A stretch of 12,936 bases of DNA, taken from contig CAXBGT010000164.1 in the NCBI GenBank assembly GCA_963975265.1, positions 1 to 12,936 of the forward strand, in the 5' to 3' direction. The number at the start of each line of letters is the position of its first letter. Positions within the stretch are counted from its first letter, which is position 1. Below are positions 7,040-12,936 of the stretch, one piece after another. Made by a program: the position numbers and the translations under genes. The DNA is from CAJXUU01 sp963975265. Lineage in GTDB: Bacteria > Bacteroidota > Bacteroidia > Chitinophagales > Saprospiraceae. The notes beneath the pieces were generated by a model that was given only the letters and a program-made list of their open reading frames with translations, was not told the origin of the DNA and made no database searches.

Positions 7040-8387
7040 TAATCCCAGCAATCTTTTATCTTATGTCAACTTGGAGTACGGAGGAAAATCTGGTTTTGAT
7101 GGGGCAAATGTAAAAGCTAATTTAATCCTAAAAGATTCTAGAGTTGTCATAGAGAATTCAACTATCGCTAATAGTGCTCAGTTTGGGATATTAATACGGT
7201 CATCAACTGTTAATCTTGAAGGGTTTAAGGCGAACACGATCGCATTAAATAATTGTCCTATCAAAGCAAACTCCCATACTTTCGAATACTTTGATCAAGC
7301 GTCAGATTATTCTGGGAATACATTGGATTATATAGATTCAGAGCATGTGTCAACTCTATTGTCAAATGCGGTGTGGAAAAATCTCAATGTGCCCTATAAG
7401 TTGGCCAATAATGTAATCCAGATAGATGCAGATTTAGAAATAATGGAAGGAACAACTTTGTTGGGTCAGCCAAATTGTGGACTTAATATCCTTAAAGAGG
7501 GAGCATTGTACGCAGTAGGAACTGCCAGCCTACCTATTAGTTTTATAGGAGAGGAAGACATAAAAGGCTACTGGAAAGGTGTGAATATTCAATCGAATAA
7601 GACGAGGAATGTGTTAGATCATGTATTAATTTCTAATGGGGGAGAGAAAGGTTTTGACGGGGCTAATGTCAAAGCTAATCTTACTGTAGAAGACAATGGG
7701 AGAATTAAAATTCGTAATTCTACATTCAGCAAATCTCCAGTTAGTGGGGTGCATATCAGAGATATCCTTACAATTGTTGACGAATTTAAGAACAATAGAA
7801 TAACAGATAACGCTGTTCCTATAACTTGTAAAATGAATCACTTTCATTATTTTGATATTGACTCTGATTTGACTGGCAATATTGATGACGCTATAGCTAC
7901 CACTGGTGCAAATAGTGCAACAACTGTCAATGGGTCTTGGATACATACTTCTGTTCCATTTAAGCTTGTAAGACTAGAGTTTATTGGTAGTGAAATTATT
8001 ATAGGAAAAGGTGTGGAAATTATTGGATTGGATAATGCTGGAATCGAAGTCAAAGTAGATGGAACGATAACTGTCAACGGGACCAGCTCAGAACCCGTTA
8101 TTTTTAGGGGCAATGTAGACGTACAAGGATATTGGAGAGGAATCAGGGTAGAGTCGAGTTCAACCAAGAATGTGTTCAATAATGCTATCGTCTCTAATGG
8201 GGGATCATCAGGATTTACGAGCACAGATCGTATTTCAGATATTCAGATTACAGGAATTCTAGAAGTGAATAATAGCGTAATCAAAAATAGTTTAGGTTAC
8301 GGAGTTAGGGTTGAAAGTGGAGGTGTTTTTGTTGAGAGCAACAACATATATTCCAATAATTTCTTAGGAGATGTATATTTTGACTAA
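6839..8387 (+). repeat. Three tandem protein repeats of about 186 residues
   Basis: Repeat 1 spans about 6839-7388 (frameshifted), repeat 2 about 7389-7952, and repeat 3 about 7953-8387 (shortened at its end). Each carries a G(H/Y)W(K/R)G motif, then about 16 residues on a GG-x-x-GF motif; the GG codons lie at 7080, 7638 and 8199, spacings of 558 and 561 bases. Repeats 1 and 2 also share GFDGANVKANL and stay similar in DNA (7092-7121 against 7650-7679, four differences in 30). Repeat 3 has GFTSTDRI there and is more diverged. Repeats 2 and 3 both begin with a VP(Y/F)KL motif. Confidence 0.85.
7071..8387 (+). CDS. 3' segment: remainder of the beta-helix repeats
   Basis: This frame has no credible start: the first candidate at 7071 is a TTG in the middle of a repeat, and readable homologous sequence runs upstream of it to 7035. 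It holds the rest of repeat 1 and repeats 2 and 3, with alternating Val/Ile and Asn/Gly turns typical of right-handed parallel beta-helix proteins (for example IENSTIANSAQFGILIRSS and VNNSVIKNSLGYGVRVESGG). It ends soon after the third repeat (FLGDVYFD). There is no signal sequence, so it cannot be exported unless joined to the 5' segment. Best read as the continuation of the frameshifted gene. Confidence 0.55.
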   Translation: MEYGGKSGFDGANVKANLILKDSRVVIENSTIANSAQFGILIRSSTVNLEGFKANTIALNNCPIKANSHTFEYFDQASDYSGNTLDYIDSEHVSTLLSNAVWKNLNVPYKLANNVIQIDADLEIMEGTTLLGQPNCGLNILKEGALYAVGTASLPISFIGEEDIKGYWKGVNIQSNKTRNVLDHVLISNGGEKGFDGANVKANLTVEDNGRIKIRNSTFSKSPVSGVHIRDILTIVDEFKNNRITDNAVPITCKMNHFHYFDIDSDLTGNIDDAIATTGANSATTVNGSWIHTSVPFKLVRLEFIGSEIIIGKGVEIIGLDNAGIEVKVDGTITVNGTSSEPVIFRGNVDVQGYWRGIRVESSSTKNVFNNAIVSNGGSSGFTSTDRISDIQITGILEVNNSVIKNSLGYGVRVESGGVFVESNNIYSNNFLGDVYFD

Positions 8388-8494
8388 AGTTGTGAAAATT
8401 TCCTAAAACTGTCATCATAGCATTCGAGAAAGGGTAATCTCAATTGGTTATTTTACTTGCTGTTTCATGAATACCTTGACATAGACTTTAACCG

Positions 8495-8541
8495 GAACAA
8501 AATCAATTAATTGTTACAATGGTATTTTAGAACAAAATCAA
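8495..8541. repeat. 12-bp direct repeat flanking a small palindrome
   Basis: GAACAAAATCAA occurs at 8495-8506 and again at 8530-8541, 35 bases apart. Between them lies ATTGTTACAAT (8510-8520), a palindrome with 5-bp arms. The layout could be a regulator-binding site or a deletion/insertion scar; its role is unknown. Confidence 0.45.
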
Positions 8542-8582
8542 ATAGATGACAAGTTTAAGATAGCTGAAATTGTGAGAAATGA

Positions 8583-8909
8583 TTGACATTAATACGTTCA
8601 GGAAGCTGCAGGGATTTGGATCAGGGGAAGCGGGACTATGATAAATTAAAGGAATTTCTAGATAGATATGCTCCATCTATATCGAGGGTTCCTTTAAGAT
8701 ATGCCATTGAGAAATTTGGTCCTACAACGCGAAAAAATTATTTGGGTCTAGCTAGAAAGATTGATAGCGCTTGGGAACTGTGGCTTTCTTACTCTTCAAC
8801 AAAGGGGCTATCCTTCAAAACTAATATTAGATATGAAATAAATTTAATAAAAATAGACTATCTCACCATATTCCACATTTCCAAAATTAGTCTTATATTT
8901 GTTACTTAA
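8583..8909 (+). pseudogene. Decayed C-terminal remnant of a DNA alkylation repeat (AlkD-like) protein
   Basis: The frame from 8583 reads GKRDYDKLKEFLDRYAP, then RVPLRYAIEKFGPTTRKNYLGL. This resembles the last helices of Bacteroidetes DNA-alkylation-repeat proteins (pattern GKR..., FLD.YA..MPR..LRYAIEKF...R..YL). The conserved sequence before GKRD appears to continue in another frame (FRKLQGFGSGEAG, 8597-8635), which implies a small deletion near 8627-8638. No earlier HEAT-like helices are found upstream, and the frame's only start is TTG. The tail beyond about residue 60 of the frame looks non-coding and runs into the cold-shock gene's promoter. A full AlkD-like protein has over 200 aa, so this is a fragment. 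The family call is from memory of the motif and is moderate. Confidence 0.55.
8894..8901 (+). promoter_or_regulatory. Bacteroidetes-type -7 promoter box for the cold-shock gene
   Basis: TATATTTG matches TAnnTTTG and ends 26 bases before the ATG, so the leader would be only about 20 bases. That is much shorter than the long structured leader of E. coli cspA, so the same thermosensor mechanism is not expected here. No clear -33 element is seen. Confidence 0.5.
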
Positions 8910-8927
8910 CTATATAACACAATACAA

Positions 8928-9119
8928 ATGAATAACGGAACAGTAAAATTTTTTAACGAAGCTAAGGGATTTGGATTTATAAGCCCTGATGATGGAAGTA
9001 AAGATCTCTTTGTACACGTAAGTGGTCTCAATGAAGACATAAGAGAAGGTGACAAAGTAAGTTACGAAGTAGAAGAAGGAAAAAAAGGTCCTAACGCTGT
9101 AAATGTATCAGTGGTATAA
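8928..9119 (+). CDS. Cold-shock domain protein (Csp family)
   Basis: 63-aa single OB-fold protein that binds single-stranded RNA/DNA, typically as an RNA chaperone. RNP1 is KGFGFI (13-18) and RNP2 is LFVHVSGL (27-34); the N-terminal NGTVKFFN and C-terminal GPNAVNV are family signatures. Phe9 replaces the Trp found in E. coli CspA (KWFN). Length is slightly below the usual 65-70 aa. The gene has its own promoter-like box upstream and a hairpin terminator 30 bases after the stop, so it is monocistronic. Whether it is cold-induced or constitutive cannot be told from the sequence. Confidence 0.96.
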   Translation: MNNGTVKFFNEAKGFGFISPDDGSKDLFVHVSGLNEDIREGDKVSYEVEEGKKGPNAVNVSVV

Positions 9120-9148
9120 GCAGGAAGACCTGATTTATATAAAAATAC

Positions 9149-9180
9149 AAAGGCCTGTCAACATTGTTGATGGGTTTTTT
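9149..9180 (+). terminator. Rho-independent terminator of the cold-shock gene
   Basis: Hairpin with CCTGTCAAC (9154-9162) pairing to GTTGATGGG (9166-9174), including two G-T wobbles, a 3-base loop, and then six T. The preceding AAAGG can extend the stem into the T tract. It starts 29 bases after the Csp stop. Confidence 0.82.
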
Positions 9181-9473
9181 ATTGGATAATGGCATTGCTA
9201 AGCCGACTGTGATCACATCAGCTAGAGCCGTTAAGATCACTTTGGGCGTACATTTCACGAAGCGAATAGAGATCGAATCGCTAAAAGCAATCAGGTCACT
9301 ATGTAGTTTGCGTAACGAGGACATTTGTATACTATTGGCTTATTCTAATCCGTAGATTGTCTTCTTTGAGGAATAAGTGATAATAAAATGTAAGAGATTG
9401 TTCTTCAGTCGGATTATATATAATAAATTAGCATAACAAAACATTACTACCTAACCGATACGCCCACTATTTA
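9181..9473. other. Intergenic region before the sigma factor gene
   Basis: About 290 bases. Short open frames occur on both strands (9164-9355 plus, 9091-9324 minus), but one starts inside the terminator hairpin and the other overlaps the Csp gene; neither resembles a known protein. A perfect palindrome TGTGATCACA lies at 9208-9217. The last 110 bases are very AT-rich and should hold the promoter of the sigma-FecR-receptor operon, yet no TAnnTTTG box is evident, which would fit use of an alternative sigma factor. Confidence 0.5.
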
Positions 9474-9995
9474 TTGGAACAACTAGATAAAAATAGATTT
9501 AAAGAAGTGTTTAAGAAGTATTACAATCCGCTCTGCAATTATGCTTCCACCATTGTGAAAGATCACAAGATGGCACAGGACGTGGTACAAGATGTATTTA
9601 CGAAACTGTGGGATAAAAGAGATAATGTATCTATTGATTCTAATGAAAAAAGCTATCTATTCCAAGCGGTAAAAAACAGATCGCTTGAGATACTTAGAAA
9701 GCAAAAGAATGATCAGAAAGTATCAACTGCAGATTATAAAGATCTGTATGTGGATGGTAGTGAAATAGATGAACAAGCTAGAAAATACATGCTAAAGGAA
9801 TTCCTTTATAAGTCGATACGACAATTGCCCCCTAAATGTCAAGAGATTTTTGTGATGAATAAAGTGAATGGATTAACTTACAACGAAATAGCTTTAGACT
9901 TAGATATTTCAGTAAAAACTGTGGAAAATCACATTGGAAAGGCATATCGCAAATTGCGAGAACTGATGGAGGGGCGATTATCTGAAATGGGATAA
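9474..9995 (+). CDS. ECF sigma-70 factor, FecI-like (Bacteroidetes expansion family)
   Basis: 173-aa extracytoplasmic-function sigma factor. Region 2 (about 9-76) has FKEVFKKYYNPLCNYA, QDVVQDVFTKLWDKRD and the core-binding/-10 helix YLFQAVKNRSLEILRK. Region 4 (about 108-165) has IRQLPPKCQEIFVMNKVNGLTYNEIALDLDISVKTVENHIGKAYRKLRE, with its helix-turn-helix contacting the -35 element. Length matches the family. The only start that gives the normal N-terminus is TTG at 9474: no ATG lies between the upstream in-frame TAG (9429) and Met33, which is already inside region 2. Followed after 33 bases by a FecR gene, so its activity is probably held in check by FecR and released by the downstream receptor. 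Confidence 0.93.
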   Translation: MEQLDKNRFKEVFKKYYNPLCNYASTIVKDHKMAQDVVQDVFTKLWDKRDNVSIDSNEKSYLFQAVKNRSLEILRKQKNDQKVSTADYKDLYVDGSEIDEQARKYMLKEFLYKSIRQLPPKCQEIFVMNKVNGLTYNEIALDLDISVKTVENHIGKAYRKLRELMEGRLSEMG

Positions 9996-10028
9996 TACCG
10001 CAGTACATACTAAGAAGAAGAATTGAAA

Positions 10029-11036
10029 ATGAATATAGATCAAATAATAGGTAAGGTGATGGGCGATGGCTCTATTGGCGATGAAAAATCGGCTCTAGAT
10101 TCATGGAAGAAAGAAGCAGAGGGAAATATCAAAGCGCTAGAAGATATCAGGAAAATTTCCGCTCTTTCTGATAGTATGAAACATTACAAGGACTTTAATG
10201 CTGAAGAAGCATGGTCGGCTTTCGAAAATACACTTACATTAACTTCATCTGGCGAACAAACATCTAAATCGGCTTCTCAGGAAATTTCTGTCAATACTAA
10301 GCTTGATAGTAATACGCGTATTTTTAATTTGAAAAACATAACAAAGATCGCTGCCGTGGCAGTTATACTTTTAGGTGCATTATTTGTTTTTAATAATCAA
10401 AACGTTGAGGCTGGTTTTGAATCTCAAAATTATGTATCACTTAATGAGTCACTAGATGTAAAATTAGTAGATGGTACATCAGTAATTTTGGATCTTGGGT
10501 CAAAGATGCGATCTAAAAATGAACGGACAGTAAGTGTAAAGGGGCGTGCCTTTTTTGATGTAGCCAGAGATGATAATCATCTATTTAATGTGAAGATGCC
10601 TGTCGGTGAAATTACAGTCTTAGGGACCAAATTTACAGTTGTGGCGGATGATGCGTTTACAGAAGTGTTTGTTGCAGAAGGAAGTGTGGCTTACAAATTT
10701 AATGGAGCTATCTATACCTTGGTCGCTGGAGAATTTATTCGAGTAGTTGATAATAATGTTGAGAAATTTCAAATGAAGGATGGAAATTACAACAGTTGGA
10801 AAAGTAAAAGACTTCTGTTTAATGATAATACTATGAGCGAAGTCGTTGAAGCCCTGTCAAGACATTTTGGAAAAGTCGTAGAACTAAAGAACCCAAAATC
10901 TTTTAAAAATTGTAATGTAAAGACTACTTTTGATAATTCTTCATTAGAGCAGATATTGAATGAGTTTAGCACAACACATGGTCTCAAGTATGAAGTTAGT
11001 GGCGAGATCTATTTAGTGTCAGCTTCAGATTGCTAA
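10029..11036 (+). CDS. FecR family anti-sigma factor
   Basis: 335-aa inner-membrane regulator from the ATG at 10029; an in-frame TTG two codons earlier is possible but less likely. AAGAAGAAG at 10012-10020 is a purine-rich, SD-like stretch before it. The cytoplasmic N-terminal part (1-103) would bind the sigma factor. One transmembrane helix (ITKIAAVAVILLGALFVF, about 104-121) is followed by a periplasmic FecR domain (about 138-235; ERTVSVKGRAFFDVARD, VLGTKFTVVADD, VFVAEGSVAY). At the C-terminus is a DUF4974-like domain (about 261-331; RLLFNDNTMSEVVEALSRHFGKVV), which resembles an STN fold. One base separates its stop from the receptor's ATG, so the genes are co-transcribed. Confidence 0.94.
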   Translation: MNIDQIIGKVMGDGSIGDEKSALDSWKKEAEGNIKALEDIRKISALSDSMKHYKDFNAEEAWSAFENTLTLTSSGEQTSKSASQEISVNTKLDSNTRIFNLKNITKIAAVAVILLGALFVFNNQNVEAGFESQNYVSLNESLDVKLVDGTSVILDLGSKMRSKNERTVSVKGRAFFDVARDDNHLFNVKMPVGEITVLGTKFTVVADDAFTEVFVAEGSVAYKFNGAIYTLVAGEFIRVVDNNVEKFQMKDGNYNSWKSKRLLFNDNTMSEVVEALSRHFGKVVELKNPKSFKNCNVKTTFDNSSLEQILNEFSTTHGLKYEVSGEIYLVSASDC

Positions 11037-11037
11037 T

Positions 11038-12936
11038 ATGGATGTAGTCCATAAACATATATGGCTACTGATTATTTTTTGTCTTTGTATAGCTACCTCG
11101 TCAGCTCAAGACAATATTTTGTCACGTAAAGTTAAGCTGACTTTTAATGAGAATACACTTCTCGGTCACGTTGATAATTTATTAATCCAAGAAAATATTT
11201 CCCTTTCTTTCAATAGTTCAAGAGTTGATCTCAAAGAACTTATAATACTTCCAAAAGAACCTCTAGCCCTGGAGCAATTAGTGCGTGCACTTTTTCATAA
11301 AGATAATCTCAAGCTTACACCAGGAATAAATAAAGTTTTGATTACATTTTTAGAGGATGAAGTCAATCCAGAACTAACGATAAGAGGATTTGTTAGGGAT
11401 AAAGAAAGTGGTGAAGCTATTATTGGCGCTACTATTCTTGAAGTTAATACTTATAGATCCACGTTTAGTAGTGAATCAGGCTTTTATAGCTTGTCTATAC
11501 CAAGGGATTCCAGTATTGTGCAGTTCAACTATCTTGGGTATCAAACTATATTATTGACTGACTTTAGAGATACAGAAGTAGACATATTACTTGATTTCGA
11601 TAATGAACTTACTCAAGTCGTGATTACTGAATCAATTTCTGACAATTTTCTAAAAGGATCTGGAGGAGAAAAAATAGACCTAGGTTTAACGGATGGATTC
11701 CAATCTACAGCAAGTGGAAATGATCTACTTAAAGCAGTTAAGGTAATAGCGGGTGTTCATTCAGGAAACGAAGGACAATCTGGTTTGTATGTAAGAGGAG
11801 GAAGCAATGATCAAAACTTGATATTATTTGAAGGTGTACCAATGTATGAGGTCAGTCATGCCGCTGGATTCTCCAGTATGTTTATAGAAGAAAGTATTAG
11901 GAATGTCGATTTCAGTAAAAATGGATTTCCTGCAAGATTTGGTGGAAGATTAAGTTCTGTTCTTAATGTGCACTTAAAGGATGGGAACAAGTCAGGAATT
12001 CACGGGTCAGTTACGGCTTCATTGCCTAGTATGAAAGCCCATCTTGAAGGGCCGATTTTGAGTAATAAAACAACTTTTAATCTGTCAGGTCGTATTTCAT
12101 ATCTTGACACATATCTAGATGATGTACTAGGTGATCTTATTAATTACGATATTGATCTTGCATATAATGATGTAGTAGCTAAAATGACACATCACTTATC
12201 TCCTTCTAGAAAGTTATCACTTAGTTATTATAATGGAGGTGATAACTTAGGATTATCAAGAGAAGATAAGGATTTGAATCTTACAAATGACAGATTTGAA
12301 ACAACAAGTGATGTAAATATTAAATGGGGCTCAAGAGTTTGGAATATCAATTTTTCTAATGTTGTAAATGATAAATTGCAACTTTCAATGAATCTAGGTG
12401 GGATTGATTATAAATATTCATCTAGAGGAACATATACTTTTTCTTCGAGCATAAATAGTTTGAATTCAGAAGCTGAATTAGAAGTTGTTTCATTTTCAAA
12501 AATTGAAGATTATCTAGCCAATATCAATTTCGATTACTATCTATCTGATAAACATGTTGTAAAATTTGGAGCAGGTTGGATTTATCATAATTATAACCCT
12601 GCGGTCAGTAGCAGTCGGTTCATAACAAACGATGTAGTTTCTAGTATTGAGAATCTTGGTGAGATCATAAAAGCAGATGAATTATCTGCCTATATTGAAG
12701 ATACGTACAATCCTCATGAGAGCTGGCAATTTTATGCAGGTTTACACTTTGCAAGGTTTAATGTGGGAAGTGAACAATACAGTAACACACAACCTCGATT
12801 GAGCGCTATTTTCAAACCTGGAAAACAAGACAGGTTGACGCTATCTTACACTAAAATGAAACAATATGTTCATCTTTTAGTTAATCCGGGGATAGGTTTG
12901 CCGTCAAATCTATGGGTGCCAAGTACGGATAAAATT
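11038..12936 (+). CDS. TonB-dependent receptor with STN and carboxypeptidase-regulatory-like domains (3' end outside window)
   Basis: 633 codons are visible and the frame is open at the window end. Order: Sec signal peptide with likely cleavage at SSA-QD (23/24); STN domain (about 28-105), the part that contacts FecR in FecA-type signalling; carboxypeptidase-regulatory-like beta-sandwich (about 113-190; RGFVRDKESGEAIIGATI, SESGFYSLSIP, FNYLGYQT). A possible TonB-box-like strand is LTQVVITES (191-199). The plug (about 200-325) includes LLKAVKVIAGV, SGLYVRGGSNDQN (248-260), LILFEGVPMYEV and FPARFGGRLSSVLNV. Outer-membrane barrel strands follow. It is not of the SusC type by motif, since the plug has the GGSNDQNLI(L)F form instead. 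The substrate is unknown; iron-siderophore uptake is the classical case but is not shown here. Confidence 0.93.
   Translation, partial: MDVVHKHIWLLIIFCLCIATSSAQDNILSRKVKLTFNENTLLGHVDNLLIQENISLSFNSSRVDLKELIILPKEPLALEQLVRALFHKDNLKLTPGINKVLITFLEDEVNPELTIRGFVRDKESGEAIIGATILEVNTYRSTFSSESGFYSLSIPRDSSIVQFNYLGYQTILLTDFRDTEVDILLDFDNELTQVVITESISDNFLKGSGGEKIDLGLTDGFQSTASGNDLLKAVKVIAGVHSGNEGQSGLYVRGGSNDQNLILFEGVPMYEVSHAAGFSSMFIEESIRNVDFSKNGFPARFGGRLSSVLNVHLKDGNKSGIHGSVTASLPSMKAHLEGPILSNKTTFNLSGRISYLDTYLDDVLGDLINYDIDLAYNDVVAKMTHHLSPSRKLSLSYYNGGDNLGLSREDKDLNLTNDRFETTSDVNIKWGSRVWNINFSNVVNDKLQLSMNLGGIDYKYSSRGTYTFSSSINSLNSEAELEVVSFSKIEDYLANINFDYYLSDKHVVKFGAGWIYHNYNPAVSSSRFITNDVVSSIENLGEIIKADELSAYIEDTYNPHESWQFYAGLHFARFNVGSEQYSNTQPRLSAIFKPGKQDRLTLSYTKMKQYVHLLVNPGIGLPSNLWVPSTDKI

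Larger units (their letters stand above)
6386..8387 (+). pseudogene. Beta-helix repeat lipoprotein gene broken by a frameshift
   Basis: Two open frames, 6386-7039 and the one running from about 7035 to 8387, together encode one protein. The first frame ends in KIKGHWKGIRF then TAA at 7037. The next frame continues at once as SNNPSNLLSYVNLEYGGKSGFDGANVKAN, the same order seen in the intact second repeat (DIKGYWKGVNIQSNK...NGGEKGFDGANVKAN). Aligning the repeats shows about two codons missing at the joint, so 5 bases lost is the simplest reading; with 5 bases restored the protein is 668 aa. The product would be an exported lipoprotein with an Ig/PKD-like domain and three beta-helix repeats; its function is unknown. 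The coding sequence after the break has no other damage, so the mutation is recent or an artefact of sequencing or assembly. Programmed frameshifting is less likely, as no slippery site is obvious. Confidence 0.82.

Noticed and set aside
7031..7040. Programmed +1 frameshift at TTC TAA T, similar in idea to prfB
   Set aside because: There is no SD-like stimulator or slippery codon of the known kind, and the repeat alignment shows missing bases, which a programmed shift would not explain.
7626..8224. Two minus-strand frames (7626-7946 and 7847-8224) opposite the beta-helix gene
   Set aside because: The plus-strand sequence is clearly coding by its internal protein repeats; the antisense frames have no recognisable features.
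9091..9355. Small frames 9164-9355 (+) and 9091-9324 (-) near the cold-shock gene
   Set aside because: One begins inside the terminator hairpin and the other ends within the cold-shock gene on the opposite strand; neither has a recognisable family or start signal.
10787..10987. Minus-strand frame inside the FecR gene
   Set aside because: It is antisense to the conserved DUF4974-like region and has no independent support.
11038..12936. Reading the TonB receptor as a SusC protein of a polysaccharide-utilisation locus
   Set aside because: The plug motifs and the STN domain fit a general FecA-like TonB receptor, and no SusD is seen in the window.

Overview
The window looks like chromosomal DNA of a Bacteroidota (Bacteroidetes) bacterium. 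It is AT-rich, most genes lack a clear Shine-Dalgarno sequence, and several starts have a TAnnTTTG -7 box of the Bacteroidetes type 25-45 bases upstream. The gene content agrees: a FecI-like sigma factor, a FecR with a C-terminal DUF4974-like domain, a TonB-dependent receptor carrying STN and carboxypeptidase-regulatory domains, a GH109-type Gfo/Idh/MocA protein with a Tat signal, and a lipobox lipoprotein. Genus and species cannot be set from the sequence alone.

Layout. 1-1433 (+): a MmcQ/YjbR-family gene translationally coupled to a DAO-type FAD oxidoreductase. 1434-1820: non-coding, ending in a strong bidirectional terminator. 1821-4334 (-): sucC (succinyl-CoA ligase beta), and upstream of it a PPK2-type polyphosphate kinase gene overlapping an Hsp15-like S4 RNA-binding gene. 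4445-5797 (+): the GH109-like gene, divergent from PPK2. 5798-6385: long gap without a recognisable gene. 6386-8387 (+): a beta-helix repeat lipoprotein gene broken by a frameshift. 8388-8927: short repeats and what looks like a decayed DNA-alkylation-repeat (AlkD-like) gene. 8928-9119 (+): cold-shock protein with its own promoter and terminator. 9181-9473: gap. 9474-12936 (+): sigma factor, FecR and TonB receptor, the last cut by the window end.

How they fit together. The last three genes form a classical cell-surface signalling cassette: the receptor's STN domain would signal to FecR in the inner membrane, which controls the ECF sigma factor. The ligand is not visible. The other genes are mostly housekeeping or stand alone. 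I found no CRISPR array, tRNA, rRNA, transposase or phage gene.

The most unusual point is the broken beta-helix gene. Internal repeats fix the frameshift to a few bases near 7034-7037, and the defect fits loss of one copy of a 5-base tandem unit. I do not see a clear new multi-gene system here.
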